DNA from: Pelagomonas calceolata
Lineage: Eukaryota; Sar; Pelagophyceae; Pelagomonadales; Pelagomonadaceae
DNA: 64,000 nucleotides
Direction: 5' to 3'
Assembly: GCA_918797485.1 (NCBI GenBank)
Contig: CAKKNE010000001.1
Location: 682,001 to 746,000, forward strand
Positions 56,383-64,000 of this stretch are shown piece by piece. Every line of letters starts with the position of its first letter. Positions within the stretch are counted from its first letter, which is position 1. The translations under genes and the position numbers were made by a program. Below the pieces are notes generated by a model that made no database searches, was not told the DNA's origin, and saw only the letters and a list, made by a program, of their open reading frames with translations.

Positions 56383-57546
56383 ATGCCAGAGACCCAGATG
56401 CTCCTGAAACACATTGGGCTGAAGCCAGGCCAGTATAGCCCACTGAGCAAACTCAAATTGGCGTGCACGATCGGCGACGTCGAGGCGGTCAACAAGCTAC
56501 TTGCGTCGGGCACGGATCCGCTGGCCACCGGCGCGCCTGTTGATTGGCATCACGATACTCCAGCGATCCACCATTGCATCGTTCACGCTCAACCCGCGTG
56601 CCTCGAAGCGCTTCTGGCGACCGGGAACCTGGAACTGCTCGAGCAAGTTACATTTACGGGTGTCACGCCACTCCGCAGGGCAATTGATAATATCCGGCAC
56701 GAGAATTACTGTTGTTTGAAATGCGCGTGCAAAATATTTGAATGTGTCGAAATCTTACTCGAAGCCGGCGCTGAGATTGGTAGTGTGCCTATATGTCACT
56801 ACGAGTATGCTTTCGATCTCGAACTCGAAAGCATGCTCGAGGACGCCGCGAACCTGCGCTTCTCGCGGCTAACGCACCAACAGTTCCCGCAACCCGCGCG
56901 AATCTTCGCCGGGGAGACGCTGCGACTCGGGTACCAGATCGCGTCCACGATCGGATCTGGAGCTCTGCCCGCAGTCTGGGAGGAGCACGTCATGCCGTTC
57001 CTGGTAGATAGAACGAGTCGCCCGATGGCGTACGCGTCGGACCTCGAAGCGAAGGTAGAATATCGCAAGAACGAAGTAGCAATCAAGAAAGCGACGAGGA
57101 ACACTATTGTTAAAGACGCGTCTCTGCGCTCCGCGATGGTCGACGGGTCGCTGACGGCCCGGGCGGTTCGAGCGGCGGTGGTCGCGCGGCTGAACTTATC
57201 GGCGGACACCGCCGCGCAGCTCAAGACCATGTACCGAGACTGCATCAAGGCCGAGATGCTCTCGGTGCGAGAAGCGTTCCAAGAGTGTCTAGGGATCTGG
57301 TCCGACGTCGTCGAGGTGATATCAGTCGACGACGTCGGCTCCACTCGCGGGTTCGAGCCCGGGCTTGTGTGCCAAGCGGTCGTCAAATCCTCGTGCGGTT
57401 CAATTTACCGATTGAGGACGACCAAGAAATGCCACCGTCTCTCGGTGTTTCCGGGGCTACGAGAACCCCTTTTATTACGGATAGGTCCGGGTTGGCACGT
57501 GCCTCCTTGGGACGGCCGTGTTCCGAAGAAACGCCGCCGCTCGTGA
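56383..57546 (+). CDS. Ankyrin-like protein, unknown C-terminal half
   Basis: 387 residues, single exon. Ankyrin-type repeats in the first 150 residues: SKLKLACTIGDVEAVNKLLA then SGTDPLA; TPAIHHCIVHAQPACLEALL; GVTPLRRAIDN; IFECVEILLEAGAEI. The C-terminal half (VWEEHVMPFLVDRTSRPM, LRSAMVDGSLTARAVRAAVV, GLVCQAVVKSSCGSIYRL) is not recognised. Basic end KKRRRS. Confidence 0.7.
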   Translation: MPETQMLLKHIGLKPGQYSPLSKLKLACTIGDVEAVNKLLASGTDPLATGAPVDWHHDTPAIHHCIVHAQPACLEALLATGNLELLEQVTFTGVTPLRRAIDNIRHENYCCLKCACKIFECVEILLEAGAEIGSVPICHYEYAFDLELESMLEDAANLRFSRLTHQQFPQPARIFAGETLRLGYQIASTIGSGALPAVWEEHVMPFLVDRTSRPMAYASDLEAKVEYRKNEVAIKKATRNTIVKDASLRSAMVDGSLTARAVRAAVVARLNLSADTAAQLKTMYRDCIKAEMLSVREAFQECLGIWSDVVEVISVDDVGSTRGFEPGLVCQAVVKSSCGSIYRLRTTKKCHRLSVFPGLREPLLLRIGPGWHVPPWDGRVPKKRRRS

Positions 57547-57571
57547 GCATGAGTAAGAAACTTAAACAACA

Positions 57572-60500
57572 TTAGTACAGCACGGATCGACTAGGCGCCG
57601 TCCGCGGCCGCCGCGAAGCCCCAATGTTCGACAAAGCCCCGCACCCGGAGAAAGTTGGCCGCCCGACGCCATGCGAACCGACGACGATCTTGTGGCCGTC
57701 GGGCACGTCGCTCCCGAGCTTGTGCATGCACCGGCCCCGCAGCGACGGCAGATGCACCGGCGCCCTTCTAGTTTGACGGTAGGCTTCGTTTGGCGACGAT
57801 GCTGACGCCTCGTAGGCGTAGGGCCGCAACCCGCGGGCCGACGACGGCCTACGCTTTTCCCGTAGCCCGACGGGCGCGGTCCGCGGCCGTTTCTTCCGCG
57901 ACTTTTGTAAATCTGGCAACGGCGCGAGGTCGTCGCGAAACGACGGGTTCGGTCGATGGAGCTCGTGCTTGCGCTGATGGAACGCGTGGTGGTCCGCCAT
58001 GATTTCGTGGGAAGGTGTTTTCGCATTGATCCGATCCTGGACGTCCGCGTGGACGGGTCGTTCGTTCCACGTACTACGAAGCATGCGGCCCTTCCATTTA
58101 TGAAAAGCGCCTTCTAGCGTGTGCGGGTCATGGCATAGCGTTTCACAAGTCTCGATCAACCTCCTGCATAAATTTTCGTCCATGACGCCCCGGAGGTCGT
58201 CGGACGCCTTCGCCACGGCCCGTCGCTGCTCGTCCGCCTTTTTTAGTTGTTCATAAACGAAGCCAAAGTCCTCTCTGAACAAAGGACACCAGTCGGCAAA
58301 AGGTCGTGGATCGGGATAGTGGATGGCACCTGTGTGGAAATCAACTAGTGTGTCGGGTGCACCATGACGCGGCCCTTCTGGCTCGGCCGAGCGGCGGCAT
58401 CGCCACGCCATCGAGCAGGCGTCGCGTCGATGGCGTGGAGGTCGACGCGACGATTCAGCACGAACGCGCCGTAAAATTTCCACACAGGATCGCACAGTAA
58501 TCTTCAATCTGCTCTTGCCACCGCTCCTCCGGCGCGACCCCGTACATCTGGCGCTTCATCCACTTTCTTATTCCGAGTCGCGGCTTCGGTTTTAGGATGG
58601 GGAAGCGGCGTTGCGAGCCATCGGACAGCGGAGACAGGTTCGCCGAGTAGGCCGAGGACGACGACACAGAGGAAACTTCCGACTCGGAGCCCCAGGACGG
58701 CCGGATGTTCAGGGAAGGTGGCCGTCTTGTCGGGACGTCGTCCGTGAAGAAGACGCGTTTCGGGGAAGTAGGACGCGCGCCCGGCGGGAGCGGCGGCGTC
58801 GAATCGTCCGACACCACCGTGATGGGCGACACGGGCGCCTCCGTGAACGCGACGCGCTTCGGCGACCGTGGGCGCGTCGGCGACGACGAGCGCGCGGCGG
58901 GCGAGGCCGGCGGGATGCCATCGGAGAAGGCGACGCGCTTCGGCGACCGTACAGAGTGCTCCTCCGAGCCTTCCGAGACCTCCGAGATGTGGCTGAGGCG
59001 CCTTGAATGAACCCTGGTAGCATCGGCCGCGGCCGGCCCGCCAAGCGGCGCGAGCCGTCGCGGCGCCCGGATGGCGTCGGGCGCGGCCGGCCCGCCCGCC
59101 GGCGCGACTTTTTTGGTTTTCTTCGAGAAGATCCGCTGGTACCACGGCTTCGGGGGCGGCTCCCTCCGCAACCGCAGTCTACGTGTAAGGTCGAACCAGT
59201 ACCGGTCCCCGAAAACACGCCGTCGCAGGGCCGTTTGATATTTGTGCCCGAGCGCCACGAACACCAAAGATTTCTCACAAAAATTCCGAAATTCTTCAAA
59301 CGATATACCGCCCGACGCGTCCGCATCGATATACAGCCCAATCTTGATTGCTCTTTTTTTTTGCGCCGCGACGTAGTCGGCATCCTGTTTTGTACTGTCG
59401 TAGCTTCTATGTAATAAAAAAGCTTCCAAGTCCGCCACGTCCAGGCATCGTTTCCTCAAGAACTTTTCAGGTTTGTCATCGCAATACCGCGACAGTAACC
59501 GAAACGCGAACTTCTCACTACTCAACCGATCGCACTGGCAGCACTCCGCGCAGCTCCTCAGGAACTCGACGAAGCCGCAGGAATCATTGCCCTTGTTGCG
59601 GAACATGTTCCAACATCGCTTCCCATAGGTATCATCTGGTAGACGAAAGTACTCAGAAAACTCTGTCCTATCAACAGCCATGGACTCGTCAGCATCGACC
59701 TCGAGCCACTTGTCCTGCCACTTCACTCGTTCATACGGATCGTCGATCCCCAACTCATCGAAGGCCTCGTCGACCCTCCGACCGCCGAATTTGCCTCGCA
59801 GGTAATCAATCCGGTCAATAGGCTTTGTGATGACAAGACCAAAGGACCACGCCATCGATTGTATGATACTCCATAAACATCGTGATAATCGCTGCCTTAG
59901 GGTCAAGTCCGTCCGAGGCGGCGGCGTGCCGTCGCCGACTCGCGCCGCGGCGTCGTCGCTATTCGCCAGTTGCGCCTGCCGGAACTTTCTCATTATATGT
60001 CTTCTATGTAGTTTGTCTATAGCTATCGCTGCGAGCAAGACTAGGACAATACCAAGGATCGCTGCCACAGGTACACCTCCCACAGACCCACCAGCAGTAG
60101 CGGTAGCAAAGCCGACGCCCTGCTGGAACTCGTCCGTCGTCTCCTCCTCGAAATCATCACCATAAACCACGGTGATATTCTCGGCGATGGGCCACATGGT
60201 GGGCTTCGGAGTTGGTAGTTTCGTCGGCCGCCGCGTCTGGTCCGGCTGGCACGTCGCGCAGCACTCGATCCGCAGGTCGTACTGCCACCTGCGCGTGGAA
60301 AACGTCGCGTCGATGGCGTGGAGGTGGCGTATTTTCCCCGCCAGCACGCCATCGCCGCGACCGTGGGACGCCGGGGCGCACATCCAGCCGCTCAGCTCGT
60401 CGACGGGCGGCCCGCAGCCGTACCGGTCGACGGCCGCCTCGCACTCGTAATTGAATTTCATATCACTGTCATAGTAAGTATGGAACTTGAGCGAATCTTC

Positions 60501-60725
60501 GCAGTAATTATCTAAATTCCATCGAGCTTCGCCGGCCGAATTCAGGCAGCACGGCCCATAATAATTCGTGAACTCCGTCGGACAGGGGTTGGAGCAGCTC
60601 CAGCCGGGCCGCACGGTACTGATCGGTTCGCCCGTGACCGGGTCGTAGGGGACGGTCATGGGGCCGTCGGCGCGGTAGTCGTCGTCGGCCGTGACCACCG
60701 CGAGGAGGGGGAGGAGGCGGCGCAT
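57572..60725 (-). CDS. EF-hand membrane protein with three RVxF-like repeats, 3 exons
   Basis: 964 residues; minus-strand exons 60382-60725, 58496-60288, 57572-58329. Signal peptide MRRLLPLLAVVTA, Cys-rich ectodomain (GWSCSNPCPTEF, YYGPCCLNSAGE, IECCATCQPD), one membrane helix (VPVAAILGIVLVLLAAIAI), then cytosolic EF-hands: DADESMAVDRTE and the canonical DADASGGISFEE. A basic linker is followed by SPKRVAF, SPKRVAF and SPKRVFF, each an RVxF-type PP1-docking match preceded by an SP site. The last exon encodes a basic tail. Possibly a calcium sensor that anchors PP1. Both introns are introners. Confidence 0.8.
58330..58495 (-). mobile_element. Introner IE-C, sense orientation
   Basis: 166 bp on the minus strand: GTGCGATC then CTGTGTGGAAATTTTACGGC ... 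TTGATTTCCACACAG then GTGCCATC. The 8-bp flanks differ at one base. Same orientation as the type copy at 41376. Confidence 0.94.
60289..60381 (-). mobile_element. Short introner, EF-hand gene intron 1
   Basis: 93 bp, GTGCGCCCCGGCGTCCC ... TTTTCCACGCGCAG with GGCGATGGCGTG facing CACGCCATCGACGCG. Removing it joins SGWM to WQYDLRIECC. Confidence 0.85.
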
Positions 60726-61175
60726 GGCGCTGGGCTGCCTGTCGCGGCGCCTCGCGGGGCCGGCGCGCGCTGTCGCGTTATGAGCTGTTCTGACGCGTCG
60801 TCTCGCGCATGATTCCGGCTGCCCCGCTGGCCGTTCGCTCGGCTCTCGAGGCTTTGCTCCCCCCGGAGAGCATGTCTGCGCTGCTGCTTAGCGCCGGGCG
60901 ATAGTGCCCTATTCTTATTGTTCCCGGGCTTACCTGTCGAGGGAGGCATCGCTGCGACGGGTGGGGTGAGAGCTGTGACCGAAACCCGATTTGCAAAACG
61001 ACGATGTCCAAGTCAGCCGTCACCGGTGCGCTGCGAGGAGACTTCGGCAAGTAGACGTCAGAGACCCGTTGTAACGCACAAATAACATCCATTCCCAGCG
61101 CTGTGAAGAGATTTTGAGAAGCGCCGCTCGCCTACAGGGGCTAAAAACTATTCGATTCAGTGAGCTGCACAAAAA
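60726..61175. other. Intergenic region
   Basis: Divergent promoter region; no dyad, no gene seen. Confidence 0.35.
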
Positions 61176-61622
61176 ATGCGTTGCCGTACTCTCGCCCTCT
61201 GCGCGTTGTCAGCGCCCGCCGCGGCCCTGGTCCACCACCAGTACAACTCGGTGCCCGACGGCCCGATGCGCACGAAAGCGACGGCGACAACCACGACCAT
61301 TGCGCCGCCGCCCGCGCCGTCCTACATGAAAGCCTTTCTAAGGGAGCGCCTCGGCTACACCGACGACCAGATCGCCGAGACGGCCGGGCTCTTGGAAACG
61401 ATCCCGCCGCCCGCCGCCGTCGCGGCGCTGCCGGAGCGGTGCGCGCGCCTCGCCCGCGCGAACATGGCGCTCACGCCGGAGCGCATGGCCCGCGCCCTCG
61501 AGGCCACCGACGAGGACTGGCACGATTTGTTGATGGAGCTGGCGCGGCAGCAGGTCGCGGCCCAGGGGCCCATCGCGGTGCCGCCGCCGTCGCGGCCCGC
61601 CGACGGCGGCGACGAATTCTGA
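61176..61622 (+). CDS. Small secreted or plastid-targeted protein, unknown
   Basis: 148 residues. Signal peptide MRCRTLALCALSAPAAALVH, then Thr-rich linker (KATATTTTIAPPPAPS) and a helical domain: LRERLGYTDDQIAETAGLLE, LARANMALTPERMARALEAT, DEDWHDLLMELARQQVAAQG. Pro-rich tail. The Ser-Ala-Pro after the hydrophobic core is vaguely like stramenopile plastid presequences, but the diagnostic Phe is missing. Function unknown. Confidence 0.6.
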   Translation: MRCRTLALCALSAPAAALVHHQYNSVPDGPMRTKATATTTTIAPPPAPSYMKAFLRERLGYTDDQIAETAGLLETIPPPAAVAALPERCARLARANMALTPERMARALEATDEDWHDLLMELARQQVAAQGPIAVPPPSRPADGGDEF

Positions 61623-61688
61623 ACCTTCACGAAGTAAGCCTGTGTTTCTGTAGTTGACCTTGGACTCCAAGAGCTGCGCAAGACGTGG

Positions 61689-61710
61689 CCTAGCGGCCAA
61701 AGACACTAGC
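61689..61710. promoter_or_regulatory. GCTAG...CTAGC promoter dyad, copy 10
   Basis: CCTAGCGGCCAA then AGACACTAGC, two bases shorter. 200 bp upstream of the SDR ATG used here (61911). Confidence 0.55.
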
Positions 61711-61910
61711 AAGCCTCGGCCTCGAGGCTGCTCGACTCGATCCTGGCTCACGCAGAGCCACACGTGCTGGCTTTTTGAGCACAAGACGTCTGATCAATCG
61801 TCTGCGGACCGCGACGCCATCGCTGCGGCAGCGAGAGTGCAAACTGAGAGCTGTGGAAGCCACACACTGTAGCCACTGTGCAGCCACTGTGCCACAGATC
61901 CATCGCAGCG

Positions 61911-63002
61911 ATGCATTTATACGCCCTACTGCTGGCAGGAGCCACATCGCTCAAACCACTCACCGGCCGCGTCGCATTGGTGACGGGCGCATCTAGGGGA
62001 ATTGGCAAGGGCATCGCGCTGGAGCTCGGCGCCGCCGGTTGTACAGTATACTGCGCCGCGCGGTCGTCTCGACAGACGGGTTTTGTTTCGGATGATCGAC
62101 CCGTCGCGGCGAGCGTCGGTGAATTGACGGTGGAGCAGACGGCCGAGGACGTCACTTTGAATGGTGGCAAAGGCATTCCAGTGCCCTGCGACTGCTCCGA
62201 CGAGAAGGCCATCGAGGAGGTCATCGCGAGGATACGTAGTGATGAAGGGAGACTCGATGTCATTGTCCCGTCAGCGTTTGCCACACCCCCGAAACTAGCC
62301 GATGCCGCATTTCGTGATGATTTTTGGAAGCAGGGCATGGAGATGTGGGACTGCTGCCACGGGGTCGGTTTAAGGGGCACCTACGCTACTCTGCTCAAAG
62401 CGACACCGTTGCTCATCGAAACCGCACAAAAATACGATACAAGGCCGCTCGCTTGTTTAATCTCTTCCTTCGGCGGCCAGGCGTACACGTTCAACGTGGC
62501 CTATGGGGTCGGTAAAGCGGCTACGGACCGATTAGCGAGGGATGCTTCCGCTCAATTATCAAAACATGACGTCGACACGATATCCTTGTATCCTGGTGTT
62601 GTTGCAACTGAAGGCAACCTCGAGATGGAGGAACGCGGCGAGTGGGCCGCCGCGTCGGGTGGCTTGGATCTGGCGAAGGCCGAGTCTCCTAGATTCTCGG
62701 GGCGGGCGGTCGTCGCATTGTTGCGACAACCGGAGTACTGCTCCGAAAACACGGGGTCGTACCAGGTCGTGTCCGAGCTGGCGTCGCAGTTTGATTTTAC
62801 GGATGTGGATGGGCGGCGGGCGCCGTCCATCAGGTCGCTGCAGTATTTGGTACCGAACTTCCTGCTGACCGACGCGAAGATTGCTGACATGCCAGCGTGG
62901 CAGCGGGGGTTGGCTCGGCGGTTCCGGGACGAGTGGACGCCCGATTATTTGCTGCCCTGGGGCGTGTTCTCCGGGGGGCCGCCGCCGGAGAAGACGTCAT
63001 AA
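61911..63002 (+). CDS. DHRS1-like short-chain dehydrogenase
   Basis: 363 residues from MHLYALLLAGATSLKPL (an upstream Met at 61878 is in frame). Rossmann loop VALVTGASRGIGKGIALEL, CDCSDEKAIEEVIARI, a variant active site (LISSFGGQAYTFNVAYGVGK with YxxxK), and SLYPGVVATE. The long C terminus (SIRSLQYLVPNFLLTDAKIA) with the FTDVDGRRAPSIRSL segment is like DHRS1. Signal-like N terminus suggests ER or plastid envelope entry. Substrate unknown. Confidence 0.85.
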   Translation: MHLYALLLAGATSLKPLTGRVALVTGASRGIGKGIALELGAAGCTVYCAARSSRQTGFVSDDRPVAASVGELTVEQTAEDVTLNGGKGIPVPCDCSDEKAIEEVIARIRSDEGRLDVIVPSAFATPPKLADAAFRDDFWKQGMEMWDCCHGVGLRGTYATLLKATPLLIETAQKYDTRPLACLISSFGGQAYTFNVAYGVGKAATDRLARDASAQLSKHDVDTISLYPGVVATEGNLEMEERGEWAAASGGLDLAKAESPRFSGRAVVALLRQPEYCSENTGSYQVVSELASQFDFTDVDGRRAPSIRSLQYLVPNFLLTDAKIADMPAWQRGLARRFRDEWTPDYLLPWGVFSGGPPPEKTS

Positions 63003-63450
63003 GTTTATGTTTAGGTTACTTGTGGGCTTGTCGTTCACGGCGCCGCGGGGCCTTTTGCGTCTTGTGGCTCGCGGCGACGGCGTGCGCGGCGGGGCTTACT
63101 CAGGCGGCGTGATCTTTTGAGCACCGGAGTGCTGCGAGAGCTCCGGAGACCGCCGGGACGCCTAAAAGCGCAAAAAAGGAGCTGCTAAAAAATGCTAAAA
63201 CGCAACTGCGGGTGTCGAAACGACGCCGCTGCGCTCGCTACGGACAAACCAGTCGTCTCACAGCGGCACCACACCGCAGCGGTCGCGATCTAGCCGCAAA
63301 GCGGGCCGAAATCGCCGGCACAGCGGCTGAGAACGACGCAACAGCGGCCCGAACATTCAGCGCCTCTAAAACGCACCGTTGGGCCGCACGGACGTACAAG
63401 ACGCAACCCAAAGCGCTGCCGCAGCGCGCACACCCCACCAGTAACAAAAA
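63003..63450. other. Intergenic region
   Basis: A hairpin GAGCACCGGAGTGCTGCGAG then AGCTCCGGAG at 63119-63148 just after the SDR stop; A-rich stretches near 63170-63200. No gene or dyad seen. Confidence 0.4.
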
Positions 63451-64000
63451 ATGGCCGGCGACCCGCTCGCCGCGCGCCTAGCCGAAATCGCGGTCGCGCC
63501 GGACGCCGAGAGGCACCGCCTCCGCCAGCGCTGCGTCGAAACGTTCGCGGCCGACGCGCGTTATAGGGGAGACGAGCGCTTCGCCCGCGTCTGGCTCGCG
63601 CTCGCGGCCGCGAGCCCCGACCCCGGCGCCGTCTTTGACGCGATGGCGCGGCATCGAGTGGGAGAGAGCCTCGCGCTCGTCTGGGTCGCGCGGGCCTTCG
63701 TGGCCGAGAAGGCGAAGAAATTTGCGGAGGCGGACGCGCTGTTCGCGCGCGGGCTGGAGATGAAGGCAGCTCCACAGGATTTATTAGTGAAGCGGCGGCG
63801 CGAGTTCGAACGGCGCATGCGGCGCCACTGGCTCAACCAGCAACAGGCGCCTCCGGAGCCGCCGACGCCGCCGCGTGTTGTTGATGAGGATGCTACGGCC
63901 ACTGCAACTCAAGTCCTCGCGCTGCACAAGGCCACAGCACAACCGTTCGCCATCTTCGACGAGGCGCCGGCGCCGGCCTCATCGTTCGCCATCTTTGATG
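63451..64000 (+). CDS. BUB1/BUBR1 (Mad3)-like spindle checkpoint protein, 5' part
   Basis: 183 codons, running off the window with no stop. Starts MAGDPLAARLAEIAVAPD. The Mad3/BUB1 homology region is clear: YRGDERFARVWLALAAASPD, FDAMARHRVGESLALVWVAR, FVAEKAKKFAEADALFARGL, then DLLVKRRREFERRM. It binds KNL1/CDC20 partners in the kinetochore checkpoint. The downstream PFAIFDE and SFAIFD repeats resemble the FxIFxD linear motifs of this family. No KEN box in the visible part; whether a kinase domain follows cannot be seen. Confidence 0.85.
   Translation, partial: MAGDPLAARLAEIAVAPDAERHRLRQRCVETFAADARYRGDERFARVWLALAAASPDPGAVFDAMARHRVGESLALVWVARAFVAEKAKKFAEADALFARGLEMKAAPQDLLVKRRREFERRMRRHWLNQQQAPPEPPTPPRVVDEDATATATQVLALHKATAQPFAIFDEAPAPASSFAIFD

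Noticed and set aside
63451-64000. Minus-strand ORFs over 63290-63902
   Set aside because: Shadows of the Mad3/BUB1 homology region, which is clear on the plus strand and simply runs off the window.

Overview
The window is nuclear DNA of a GC-rich unicellular eukaryote with short spliceosomal introns, GT-AG plus a notable GC-AG minority. Axonemal dynein heavy chain and enkurin genes point to a lineage that makes, or recently made, a flagellum. A MYND plus RING-CH plus TPR gene and introns made from repeated introner elements resemble what is known from pelagophyte algae such as Aureococcus. That placement is inference; no rRNA or organelle gene is present to settle it.

Layout: 134-10582 is the 3' part (about 2,419 residues) of an axonemal dynein heavy chain split by 22 complete introns. 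From 10.6 to 28.6 kb lie mostly intronless genes: sulfotransferase-like, proteasome-alpha-like, GH18, ankyrin, F-box-like, TMTC-type TPR protein with a 50-codon ORF overlapping its start, MYND/RING-CH/TPR, alpha/beta hydrolase, uracil-DNA glycosylase, CW zinc-finger protein, an unknown, enkurin. From 29.2 to 35.5 kb are PDAP1/SAP and RAD50 (8 introns). From 35.6 to 45.9 kb are an HSF/PAH/RanBP2-finger fusion, a tandem ABM-like protein, a Tudor-like protein sharing a novel domain with the fusion gene, a secreted JmjC/cupin-like protein and three unknowns. From 46 to 64 kb are XRN exonuclease with a CCCH finger, SAM protein, unknown, UDP-glucuronate epimerase, DFRP1-like, TPR-J protein, ankyrin, EF-hand membrane protein with three RVxF-like repeats, a small secreted protein, a DHRS1-like SDR and the start of a BUB1/Mad3 gene.

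Two structures cut across the genes. (1) Nearly every intron I could place belongs to one of three repeat families, called here IE-A, IE-B and IE-C. IE-C copies keep terminal inverted repeats (CTGTGTGGAAATCAA) and 8-bp target-site duplications. The duplication supplies the 5' splice site (GT or GC) and the element end supplies the AG. IE-C is spliced in both orientations. All other genes appear single-exon. Splice joins were set by protein continuity, and the reading phases of the joined exons were checked and agree. (2) A 22-24 bp dyad (GCTAG ... CTGTAAGACA ... CTAGC) occurs at least ten times, always in a gap 36-290 bp upstream of a start codon and often between divergent genes. It is a candidate undescribed promoter element.

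No tRNA, rRNA, CRISPR or autonomous transposase gene was recognised.
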